Part shown: positions 54,071-64,000 of the stretch, in pieces
Numbering within the stretch: the stretch's first letter is position 1
Layout: each line of letters starts with the position of its first letter
DNA from: Apiotrichum sp. Y4204
Taxonomy: Eukaryota; Basidiomycota; Tremellomycetes; Trichosporonales; Trichosporonaceae
DNA length: 64,000 bases
Reading direction: 5' to 3'
Assembly: GCA_025531455.1 (NCBI GenBank)
Contig: JAMYHL010000022.1
Coordinates: forward strand, 434,001 to 498,000
Notes under the pieces: generated by a model
The model's database searches: none
Told to the model about the DNA's origin: nothing
What the model saw: the letters and a program-made list of their open reading frames with translations, nothing else
Made by a program: the position numbers and the translations under genes

Positions 54071-56561
54071 GGTGTCGTCTCGCTGTCGTGTGAGGTGGGT
54101 GATACAGTTACTCTGCGGGGCCGGCGACGCGATAGAAATGTAGACAAGTGTACGTTTGACGAGATGGATATGAAAAGGAGAGCAACAACACGCCGGGGAG
54201 GAACTGTACCGAGTTGATTGATCACTTGACACCCCTCAGTGTCGTTTAGACACAAAAGACAGGTTCAACGGTCGACCAGCCCATCGGGATTGCCGCCGGG
54301 GGATCACAACAGCCAATGCGCCCTGTGCGCGCGCCCGGGGGAAAGGATCGCGGCCATGCAAAATCCCTGCGCCCCCCCTCTGAACCCCCTCCTGCGCCCC
54401 CCTCCCCCCCTGTGCCTATCGCCCCTCGCTGGTTGGCTGGGCCCCTTCGCCTCTGGGCTGCCTCCCGCGCCTCCCTGCCCCTCGTCACGTGCTCTCCCGC
54501 TAGTGTCAAATAAAAATGCGGGGCCGCGGGGTACAATGCCGTCCAGGCACGGGGAGAAACTCTGCAGGCTCTGCAGACTTTGCACCATAGTGAATTCTGG
54601 TCTTGTGGGTCTGTTGTGTCTTGGCGCGATCGCCGACAGCATGACTACTGGCGTGTCGGACTCGGAATCTCGGCCCACTCGGCCTCTCGGGAATTCAGAT
54701 CGCGAAACGAGCTCGCGAAATCCCACAATTTTCATGCACATTGCCGCGTTTTGCCGGGACGACCAGCATTCAGATGCATTCAGATGCAAGCACCGGCGGT
54801 GGCAAGTACCCTCACACCGGAACTTGCAGCGTACCACAGACCGCGACGATCAATCGATGGATCGATGCACAGGGCCTACACCAGACTTGAAACAAAAGCT
54901 ACAATACAGCGTGTTGCCCGTTGCAGGGCCGCTGCTCCTGGGCGAAAGGGTAAACTCTCTCGCACCTCTCAATCTATCGAAAACGGACATGCCGTGACTG
55001 GCCAAAGGCCTCAATTCCTCAACCGCACAAGCGACTGGTAGGAAAAGTTTGTAATAACCTGGCTCCTGGGAACCAGTCCAACGTCGGTGCAGGGGATCAG
55101 CCGCCGATCGAATCACGGCAGCCCGCACGGGCGGTGAGCGCTTGCATGCTTTTGCCCACCTTGTATTCTTGCAACCTTGAAACCTTGCTTGCACCTGGTC
55201 TGGCCCAGAGCTGTAACTCGTGGTGTCGCGGGGTATGTCCCCCACATTGGCGAAGAGAGGGCTTGGCGCGGGGCCGCGGGGTCTCCATCGCTCATGTGGA
55301 CGCATGCATGTGGACTGGTGATATGACAGGAAACGTTGCCATGAACAACATGAGGCTTCTGGAAGCGTGACATCCTTCTGGAAGACACAAGTGGCGGCGA
55401 ACAGCACACGGCCAGCAAGTCCACATTTCCCTTATGACGGGGCCGTAGGGATGAGGAACTGTACGTCTGGCCATAGCTCAGCGCGCGGTATTATGGTCAA
55501 GAACGGGAGCACGGCCTCGCGGTAGTTGCCGCGGACGTTGCCGCCGCGGCAGCAGCGCAGGACGTAGCCCCGAGAGACAGATGGGCGACTTGCGACATTG
55601 CAACATGCGGGCACGGCCATGTGCACGAGCCTGATGTGTGAGACTAACCAGCGATAACGCGACGTCGTGTCTCAGTCTTTGTTCTTTGACCACATTCTCA
55701 TGTTCTGTGGGCAATCAGTGCACTGCACCCCGTGGGGGTCCGCGACATCCCGCGGGAGGGCCGCGGTGTGATGGGCAGTCGTTGCCTAATCTAGGCCAAC
55801 GTGCGTGTGGTGCATTAATCGGGCTTGAGCGCCTGTTTTCGCTTTGCAGCGCGATGCGGGGCTGTATCCGGAGTATGTTCCTCACGCACTACAGACCGCT
55901 GGGGTCCTCAACATTCCGCCCAAGAACTGTCATCTCTAAATGGGTGGCTCAAGAGCCTTCCCCGAGGCGGGCACTGTCTGGTACGCATAGGTGCACATTC
56001 CCAGACTAGCCCATCTTGGCGTCCCAGCACTTCCAGTGGTATACGAGCGATGATATCTATCAGTGATCTGGTCGATCCCCGACTGCGGATCCTATGGATC
56101 ACGTAGATCCAAGAAGCATCAGGCGATCGGGACCAAAAACGCCTCGGACAGAGCCCACTACCACACAAGCATCTTTATGCATCCTGTGGTTGACGTCATC
56201 AGACTCGGCCCTTCTGCACTTTCTGGACCGTTCTCCAGTTATTAGATGCATGGTGACCGTACATCCTTGCTATCGACTGTATGTAGCATGGGTTGGGGTA
56301 TTTGAAGAGCATGGATGACAGCGTATGGGACATTAAACTCGAGAAGCAAGGCAGTGCCGGTTGAGGTTTGGGTTGCCAGACTTACCGTCGGAGTATGACA
56401 GCTTCAGCGATGCGCGGGTACCTTGAATCACGCTGGTGCCAAAGACCTCCTCAGTCACGAGCTTGCGTACGGTTATAGTGTACCGAGTACAATGCGGTAC
56501 GAGATTGTTACATCCTCATCTCCAATTTCCTCTGATTTACCTGATTGCCTCGCCACCAAGT
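54071..56561. other. Intergenic region with C-rich patch and gene-like fragments
   Basis: No intact gene is supported. 54370-54490 is strongly C-rich. Fragments at 55437-55626 (minus) and 55840-55935 (plus, RDAGLYPEYVPHALQTAGVL) look more protein-like than the rest but do not extend or splice. 54071 up to about 54240 is the promoter of the Avt-like gene. Confidence 0.45.
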
Positions 56562-58581
56562 ATGACCCGTCGCCGCCACCATCGAGCTCGGGCAAGTGCC
56601 TTCTGCGTCTGCGTCGCGGCGTTTGTCCTCGCATCCCCAGCGGGGGCACTGGTCCCAAACATCGTCTTCAACCAGACACTGACGCCGATGGACGCCGTCA
56701 TGGTTCGCAACACTGGGAAGTGGGAAGAGACGTTTCTTGACATGCCGCGTGAATCCTACGTGCAAGGGATGGTGGGCGTCGGACCAATGCGGCTGTGGGC
56801 CAACGCAAGCCAGTGGACGCTGTTTACCTATCCCGGCATCAGCATCAGGTATCTCGGAACAGAGTTCTACATCTTTGGGTACCGCGAGGACAACAACTCG
56901 ACGACGGCGGGGCCGCGCGACGAAGGTCCGCTGTATCTGGACTGGGACAAGAGCGGCATCGAGGGGAATACGACGGGCAGCAGCGCCGTCGACGAACACG
57001 GCCGCCTCGGCCTCCTCGCTGACAGCGTTGTGTTTTCGAAGATACCATTCGTGTCTCTTAACAAACCCCAGTATCCCCTCAGCAGCGCGGGCAATGCTTC
57101 CGCGCACCAGGCTGTCGACACTCACAATCTCGACCCGGCCCGCCTTGGCGCCCACACCGCCAGGTTGACTGCGAATTTTTATTCGCGTCCCGGCGGCGAC
57201 AACCTTGCCATCTCACATGCAGTCGTGACGTTGATGATGCAGAGCGACGCGTGAGTGGAGACTGGAAGCGCGAGTTCTGTTACCTGTGACTGCGATCAGC
57301 AATCAGCCATCTGCGATTCGAGCTTCATTACTAACCAAAGTAAAACATTCGACGAAGTCCCGAAGCAGACCCTGCCGTTCAATCTTGACGGCTTGCCAAA
57401 CCCGGCCTTCACATACGACGGCGAGCCCATCGCCATGTCCTATGTGGGCGGTGTGGGTCAGTGCAAGGGCGGAAGCGTTTTGTCTCCCGCTGACCGCAGG
57501 CGGCCAAGCCCCGATCTCCCACCCGCACATCGACCTGCGCCAGGGCAAGGCGGCTGGGTATCCGTCCGTCAGCATCCCCGTGCCGGTAGGTACGGGCTTT
57601 GTGATTCTCCGTGGTGTGCGCGGCCCGAGACTCGACCTGGTCGATATAAGCTGGACGCCAACGCCGCCTTACGGGCGGGAAACATACGATTCCTCCCTGG
57701 ACATGAACGCGAGCTATGTGTATCCCGGCAGTATCATGCACATGATGGCACTGGAACCCTCGGTCAACTACACGCTTACCTCCAAGGGGTATGCCAAACT
57801 CGACAGCGTGACCTTCTATGGTGTTGGGTGAGTGCTAGGAATACTGGCCAGTGAATGCTTATGGGAGAAATGACACAACCGATCCAAACAGGGATGAACC
57901 CACCCCCACTCCCGACGGGTCTCCGTCCGACAGTCCCACTTCATCGAGGGGCAAGAAGCTCGGCGCCGGCGCAATCGCGGGCATTGTCGTGCGTACCACT
58001 ACAAAACTGCCAGCTCTAACCCCAGATCGGCGGCGTTGCGGGACTGGCGCTCGTGATCCTGCTCGCGTTCTGCGCTGGCAGGCGACGACACAAGCCGCGC
58101 GCCACGAATCCGGATACGGGCAAGTTTGAGATTGACGAGACGGAGAAGGCGCCCACGCCGTTCCCCAACCATCTCGAGAAGGCCGAGGAGCCGCAGCCTG
58201 TTGCGTCTGCTACAGCGGCCGAGAGGACCAAGCAGTGGGTCATTACCGGGTTCACGCCGTCGCCGAGCGAGATAGGGTGAGTACTGCGCTGTGCCTGTCG
58301 GGTCTCATACTGATTCCAGACCCCCGAAGCCGCCCCCTTCCGCCCCCGAGTCAGTCATGTCCGGCACGACGCTCACACCGTCGCAGGCCGCCTCGGGACG
58401 CCTGGCCTGTGGACCTGCCGCGCGCGAGGCACATTACGCGTACGACGCGCACGCACACCCACGGACACCTCAGCGCAACTGCTGTCTGGAAGATGGCGCG
58501 CACAGCCACAACCCGGTTGCGGACTATGAGTGGCGCACGCTAGACTTTGGGCGGAGTGAGACGCCGGGCCCCTCTGGGTGA
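56562..58581 (+). CDS. Type I membrane glycoprotein with large ectodomain and cytoplasmic tail (578 aa)
   Basis: Exons 56562-57250, 57341-57450, 57500-57827, 57892-57988, 58026-58276, 58320-58581; introns 90, 49, 64, 37 and 43 nt. For the first intron the acceptor at 57340 (TACTAACCAAAG) is the only one that keeps the frame into TFDEVPKQTLPFNLDG. RASAFCVCVAAFVLASPAGA is a signal peptide. The ectodomain (about residues 30-430) has many N-x-S/T sites and aromatic, beta-rich sequence (WTLFTYPGISIRYLGTEFYI, GFVILRGVRGPRLDLVDISW) suggesting two lectin-like or jelly-roll modules. A Pro/Ser/Thr stalk leads to one membrane helix (IAGIVIGGVAGLALVILLAF) stopped by GRRRHK. The tail of about 140 residues is Pro- and Glu-rich. 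The layout resembles a surface sensor. I do not recognise the family. Confidence 0.75.
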
Positions 58582-58889
58582 TATGGCGGCCCGCAACGGC
58601 CCGTCTTGCGCACATCCCCCACACTCTCCACGGCCGATGATCATGTGCTGTGGAAACTCCGCGCTCCCACCATGCATGCCATGTAGAGCCCCTATGAAGG
58701 AACAAGGGTGTAGTTTGTTGAGATTTTGTAAATGCAGATGGATGAACATTGCTCGAGATGCGATAACTCCGCTTGCCCCCTTCAATGGAAAAACTCCAGT
58801 CAGCTTCGCTGCTCGGCTTATGATAGTAGATACATTGGCTGTAGATGATTATGAGATGCGGTTCTAAATATCTAGAATACTGGTTGAGG
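58582..58889. other. Convergent intergenic region
   Basis: This 308-bp stretch lies between two stop codons facing each other, AT-richer toward 58840-58889. It holds both 3' ends; nothing else is seen. Confidence 0.6.
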
Positions 58890-61800
58890 TTACGACGCAG
58901 TCTTGGTGGACTTGCTGCGGAGTTTGAGCAGCAGGAAGACGGCGCCGTAGGACGTGATGACGAAGAGAAGGGTGATAAGGACGCCCTTCCATCCGTCGAT
59001 GTGGCGAGTAATGTTCATGCTGGCAAGGTACTCTGAGCCCTTTGCGTAGCCGCAGTACTCGCACTGGGACGTAGCGTCCGGGTTGTTGACGTAGCCCGTG
59101 GCGTACTTCATAAAGGGGGCAAAGTACTCGCCGCAAGTCATGTTGTCGGGCGGGTCGAGGTATCCGTACTCGAACGGCTTGCACTTGACTTCCGCGTCCC
59201 AGATCGGGAACGTGAGCAGGCCCTGCATGAGGTATGTGAAGGGGTCGAGGTAGTAGACTAAATGTCAGCGGGGTCGCTCAGGAGGGACTTACGCCAGTAA
59301 CGCCAGAAAGCGGTGATAGCGCCATAGGGAACCATGACGCCAGCAAAGGTGACAAGAATGGAGATGAAGAGCGGGAGGACCATGGCGGCGAACACGGCAT
59401 TGGGCGCGTACGCAGCGATGAACTGGCCCATACCGGTGTACAGGAACTCGTAGAAAACCATGACGAGGAAGACGGGGCCGGCAATGCCGGCCTCCATGCT
59501 AAAGCCCGAGGTGGGGTACCAAGTCGCCCAGTAGAGGAGGGCACAGATGAGGAGGTACGGCCACTCTGCGATGATTTCGCCGAGGACGAACACCTTCCAC
59601 GAATAGAGCATACTCTTGCGTTCGCGGCTCTCGAAGATGTCGCGGTTGGCGATAAACTTGGGCTGGGTCTGGACAATGACACCGGGAGCGACGAAGACGA
59701 ACTGGAAGATACTGAAGACCTTGTCCTTGAGGCCGGCGTAGCTCGAGTCGATCTTCCAGTACGAGAAACCGACAATGAGACCCGTCATGATGTGGAGCAT
59801 AAACTTGTTGATGACGTACTCGGTGTCGCGCCAGAGCTGAACGTTGCAGCGATGGACGACGACACGCAGCTGGGTCCAGAACGGAGCTGCGAAGCGGTGC
59901 GAGTCTTCTTCCGTCTGGACGGCATCGCGCGCGCTCTCCTCATTGACAAGCTTTAGGTCCTCGAGCATCTGGACGCGCTCGTTCGAGTCGAGCCAGACCT
60001 TGGCCCAGTCGCGCTCGCGCGAGATGTCACCGGACACAACGTCGATCATGAACTCGGCAGGGTTGACGTCCTGCGGCCACTTGATACCCTTGCCGCTGAA
60101 GTACGCGGGGACATCCTTGACTGCGCCAAAGTAGACAGTGCGGCCACCAGCCTTGAGCAGGAGGAGGTTGTCGAAACCGGCAAAGAGGGCGGCGCTGGGC
60201 TGGTGGATAGTGCAGAGAATCGACTGGCCAGCGGCGGCGAGCTTCTGCATGAACTGCACGATGAGGTACGAGCTCTGGCCGTCGAGACCAGACGTGGGCT
60301 CGTCGAGGAACAGCAAGGTAGGCTTGGCGACAAGCTCGACACCGATAGTCAGGCGCTTGCGCTGCTCGACGCCGAGACCCGCACCGGGCGTTCCAATAAT
60401 CGCGTCCTGGAGGTCCTGGAGCTCGAGAAGGTCAATGATCGTGTCGACGTAAGCCAGCTTCTCCTTGTCAGAGAGGTGGCGCGGCTGACGGAGGAGCGCG
60501 CTGAATTCGAGAGCCTCGCGGACTGTGGCTTGCGGGAGGTGTACGTCGAGCTGCTCGCAGTAGCCAGTAGTACGCTGGAACGAGAGGGGCAGTGGACGGC
60601 CGTTCAAGAGCACCTCGCCGGTAATTTCACCCTCCGACTTGCGGGCAGCCAGCACGTCCATCAGAGTGGTCTTGCCGGCGCCAGACGAGCCCATGAGCGC
60701 AGTAATGGTGCCAGCCTTGCAGTATCCCGACACCTTGTCGAGCAGCTGGAGGTCCTTGCCCTCGTGGCGGACAGTGTAGCAGATATCCTTCCAGGTAAAC
60801 GTTGTGCCGTGAGCCGCAATGTCTTTGCCGGGTGTCTCGCTGCCGTGGGCCTTCTCAGCGACAATAGCGGCTTCGGCGCCCTCCTCCTCGTCGCGGGGGA
60901 GCGTGCCCTTCTCTTTGGCGGCCTTGACGAACGCGCCGCCACCGCCGCGCTTGTAGAGCGTCACCCCCTGAGTCGAGCCAGCTGCAGGCAGCTTCTCAAG
61001 GAAGAACATGCCGAGCGCAAGGAAGCCAACCCAGAGCGCAATCATGATGCCAAAGTTGCGCCAGCGGTGGGAGGTGAAGAACTCAAACGCATCGTGGGTG
61101 TACACTGTCCCCGAGACATCGGTACTGCCGAACGAGCTGCCCACGATAGCACACGACGACGGCTGGCCCTCGTACTGGGGTCCGTACGGCGCGAGCTGGG
61201 GCGGAGAGCACTGGAGCGTGAGTCCCTCAAGCTCGCCGGCGAGCAGCGGCTCGAGTGCGTAGTACATCGGGTTAAGCCAGCGAATCCAAGAGAACTGGAG
61301 TCAGCGGAAGTCCGGAGAGCTGCTTACCCAAGGGTGCATGCTCGGCTGGTAGATGACGAAGCCGCCGTAGAGCACAAACAGGGTGAAGATGGTACCGGAG
61401 ACCTTGGAGGCGTCGTTGTACCTGGTGTCAATGGGGTTCGTGCTTGAAACGTACTGGTTGAAAGCGTAGCCGATGGTACGGAAGAGTGTGGTCATCGACA
61501 ACGCGTTCAGCCACGAGAAGAGGAACGCAATCCAGAAGAGACCGGCGTTCATACGCAGGCCGGCCATGAAGTCTGGAGTCAGTGCTGACGAGGCGACAAC
61601 TTACAAGAAACAAGCACGTAGATGACAATCTGAATGAAGAACAGAGGCAGGTCGACGAGGGTCTGCGCGGCGAGCACAGCGCTAGACCGGTACATCGAGT
61701 ACGCCTTGTGCTTTGCGAGTACTTGGCGGCCGACGAATGCGGACTGGACATCGGCGAAACTGAGAATGACGGGGAAGAGCACCATCATAAACATGAGACC

Positions 61801-63508
61801 GCCGCGGAGGAAGAGACCGGCGGTTGTGTCGGGAAGGTTGTAGTAGACGGAACCATTAAAAAGCGCCTGAATGAGTGTGGTAGCTTGACGAGCCCACAGC
61901 GACCACTGGTCGCCCCAGCGTTGCTGGGCGTCCTTGATGGCTGCAGCCTTGATCTGCGCGAAGAACGACACTTTCTGCGGAAGGGCGGGGAGGGCAAACT
62001 TGGCCTTGACGAGCTTGTTCCACTCGCGGGCCTGCTGCGTCTCTGCCTCGCGCTCGGCCTTGTCAGCAAGGTACGCGTCGACCTCGGCGCGCATGCGCGT
62101 GGCAACGTCCGACTTCTGGTAGATCTCGGCAAACTCAGCGGGCGTGGAGGGGACTGATCCCTCGAAACCGGGGGCGATCTGGCGCTCGTTCAGCGCGGTC
62201 ACGGCCGTGAGGTAGTCGGCTGTGTTGGCGCCGTCCATGTGCACAAAGCCGAGCTTCTCAAAGTACGGCCGCGCCTCGGCGCGCGGGCCATAGTACAGCA
62301 GGCGGCCCTCGGCGATAACCGTGACCTTGTCGAACTGCTCGTAAATGCCGTTACCGGCCTGATACAAAGAGACAACGTTGATGCGCTGTGTAACGTCGCA
62401 GAGGGTGCGGCAGAGTTTGGCGAAGGCAAGCGCGGTGCTGGCGTCGAGACCGCGCGTTGCGTTGTCCCAGCACATGATCTGCGCGTTGGTCGTGAGCACC
62501 TCGGCGAGGGAGACACGCTTGCGCTCGCCGCCGGATACACCGCGGACGTACGGGTCGCCGACCTTGGTGTTCATGGTGTGTGCGATGCCGAAGGCGCGGA
62601 GTAGGTCGACCTTGGTCTTCTCGACGAAGGCGTGCCCCGTCTCAGGCTTGCCGTCGTCGCTGAGCGGCCGTGCGGCGTCTGAGGGAGTCTCATTTCGCAG
62701 AGCAAAGTCCATCGTGCGCCCAACAAGGAGGTTGGGGTCGTGCAGGTCCTCTTCCGAGTTGAAGACGACGTCGCCGCGGAGAGGCCGCATAGCGCTCGAT
62801 CCCGCCTCCAGTGCGCCATAGTACACGCCGCCGTCGACGCCAGCATACGCGCTCGTCAAGCCCGCGAGCGACTTGAGGAACGTGGTGCATCCAGATCCGG
62901 GGCGGCCGACGACGAGCATCATCTCTCCTGGCCTAAGCAGGCCCGAAAAGTCCTTGAGGAGGTATCGCTGGCCCTTGCGGAGACCGGGCTCGCCCTTCTT
63001 CGGCGTCGGCATGCCCTTGTGGAAGCTCATGACCTGGTCGGCGGGCACGTCTGGTTGGTTCTGCCGCGTTGCAGCTGCATATGCTTCCACATGCTTTTTC
63101 TGTGTGATGTTGGTCCATGGCATGAAAATCGCACCGAGGTCAGGCGCAAATACGACATCGTCCGCACCGCCGATCCCGCGGATCGACAGGTGGTCCCAAG
63201 CCACAGAGAGGCTGCGAGTTGTTGGCAGCCCGCGCGCAGCGAGTGCAGCCTGGTCTTCCTGCAAGTTAGTCACTACTGTTGTGGTGGTGGCGTACCCTCA
63301 GCTGGCCCTCGAACGTCCAGTCGGCGGCGTCGGCGCCGTCGGCGGCGTTTTTGCCCTTGAGGCTTGGGCTGCGGCTGGGGGCGGTACTGGGCGCGGCAGT
63401 GTTGACGACAGTGTTGACGGCCGCGACGCTGTCATAGCTGTCGGTGAAGCCCGCCAGCTCCGATGGCGTATGGTCACTTCGTGTACGGTCGTCCGTCATG
63501 AGTGGCAT
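58890..63508 (-). CDS. Full-size ABC transporter, pleiotropic drug resistance (PDR/ABCG) type (1493 aa)
   Basis: Exons 63508-63296, 63258-61605, 61572-61328, 61294-59293 and 59257-58890; introns 32-37 nt. The order is the fungal NBD-TMD-NBD-TMD plan. NBD1 has VVGRPGSGCTTFLK (from about residue 189) with Cys replacing the Walker A lysine, as is normal in fungal PDR pumps, then VSGGERKRVSLAE and IMCWDNATRGLDAST. TMD1 includes FNGSVYYNLPDTTAG. NBD2 has LMGSSGAGKTTLMDVLA (from about 905), GVEQRKRLTIGVEL and LLFLDEPTSGLDGQSS. TMD2 ends with a cysteine-containing extracellular loop (NMTCGEYF, QCEYCGYAKGSEYL) before the last helix. It exports hydrophobic drugs, sterols or lipids at the plasma membrane. 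MTDD at 63499 is an alternative start. A 414-codon antisense ORF over NBD2 is a shadow. Confidence 0.95.
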
Positions 63509-64000
63509 GAGTGGTGTTGTTTGGGGGATGGTGGGGCGCAGCCTCAAGCACTAGAGGTGTATTTAGCTGTTCAAGCTGTTCAAGTTTTTAATAAGCCAGG
63601 CGTCATCGGAGCCCGACCCGGGGCTAGTCACCGAGCCGCCGCCAAGCATGGTAACTAACTCGTCAGCCGGTCCAGCCGAGGTCGCCGTCTCGCCTTGCCT
63701 CGGGGAGCGAGAGCGAGACCCCGAGAATGGCCTTAGTCGATTAGTCAGTAGTTTTTGCCATTTGCGCCGAGGCGACCCTGGACAAACGCGGGCAACACGG
63801 GCAACACGGACATAGCATAACTCGCGCAGGATCGCAGGACGTAATTGGGAGTTAAGCCAGCTGGTACCTGGTAAATGCGGGAATCATGGGATCAGGTCGC
63901 CGCAGATAGCGTGGGCCGGGCCTTTGGGGCATAAGACGGCGTCAAGCGCGTCAAGACCGCGCGAGTCGTCGCCAGTCAGGGTCTGCTCGGCGTCGGCGTT
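63509..64000. other. Promoter region of the ABC transporter
   Basis: Upstream of the ABC transporter start the minus strand has an AT-rich tract (about 63575-63596). No gene is supported out to the window edge. Regulatory elements for drug response would be expected here, but none is recognised with confidence. Confidence 0.5.

Noticed and set aside
60203..61447. 414-codon plus-strand ORF
   Set aside because: It lies antisense to NBD2 of the ABC transporter, whose motifs and splice sites are certain. Its composition is that of a GC-biased antisense shadow.

Overview
This 64 kb window is eukaryotic and looks like the genome of a basidiomycete yeast, most likely a tremellomycete of the Trichosporonales type. 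The grounds are high GC, dense genes on both strands, and coding sequences broken by many tiny spliceosomal introns. Most introns are 31-50 nt, start GTGAGT/GTAAGT/GTACGT, and carry a CTGAC or CTAAC branch site only a few bases before the AG. I resolved 23 protein-coding genes, one of them cut by the left edge, and one intron-containing tRNA. Exon joins were worked out by hand and checked for phase across about 93 introns. There is no bacterial, phage, CRISPR, transposon or rRNA material that I can support.

Layout, left to right. 0-9.1 kb: 3' end of a G-patch-like protein, a small membrane protein, a large disordered protein, a small protein with a Cys-Cys N-terminus and an RG-rich tail, and a GPI-anchored double-psi-barrel (expansin-like) wall protein. 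10.9-15.3 kb: a mitochondrial DUF1479-like protein and a mitochondrial 2-oxoglutarate/malate-type carrier. 18.2-23.4 kb: a USP48-type deubiquitinase with a C-terminal ubiquitin-like domain and RanBP2-like zinc finger, then an MFS transporter of the vacuolar amino-acid type. 23.7-26.7 kb: a secreted arylsulfatase and a secreted DJ-1/PfpI protein. 27.2-36.2 kb: tRNA-Lys(CTT), a membrane-anchored spermidine-synthase-fold protein, Svf1, Ada3/Ngg1 of SAGA, and eIF3h. 36.8-40.4 kb: a Zn2Cys6 transcription factor with 12 introns, and Utp23. 40.7-46.1 kb: a 1,766-residue DH-BAR-SH3 Rho GEF. 48.7-54.1 kb: Rpb4, a fused Apd1/Aim32-type plus adrenodoxin-type [2Fe-2S] protein, and an Avt-type amino-acid transporter. 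56.6-63.5 kb: a type I membrane glycoprotein and a full-size PDR-type ABC transporter.

Most of these are housekeeping functions (transcription, translation, ribosome assembly, ubiquitin removal, mitochondrial transport) and they do not form one pathway. The MFS transporter, arylsulfatase and secreted DJ-1 protein sit tightly together and could form a small scavenging neighbourhood. The most unusual gene is the 430-residue mitochondrial protein at 49687-51060. It joins a thioredoxin-like ferredoxin with a Cys2His2 cluster site to a classical Cys4 adrenodoxin-type ferredoxin. Several long stretches (6.1-8.0, 9.1-10.9, 12.2-14.3, 15.3-18.3, 46.1-48.7, 54.1-56.6 kb) hold no gene I can support.
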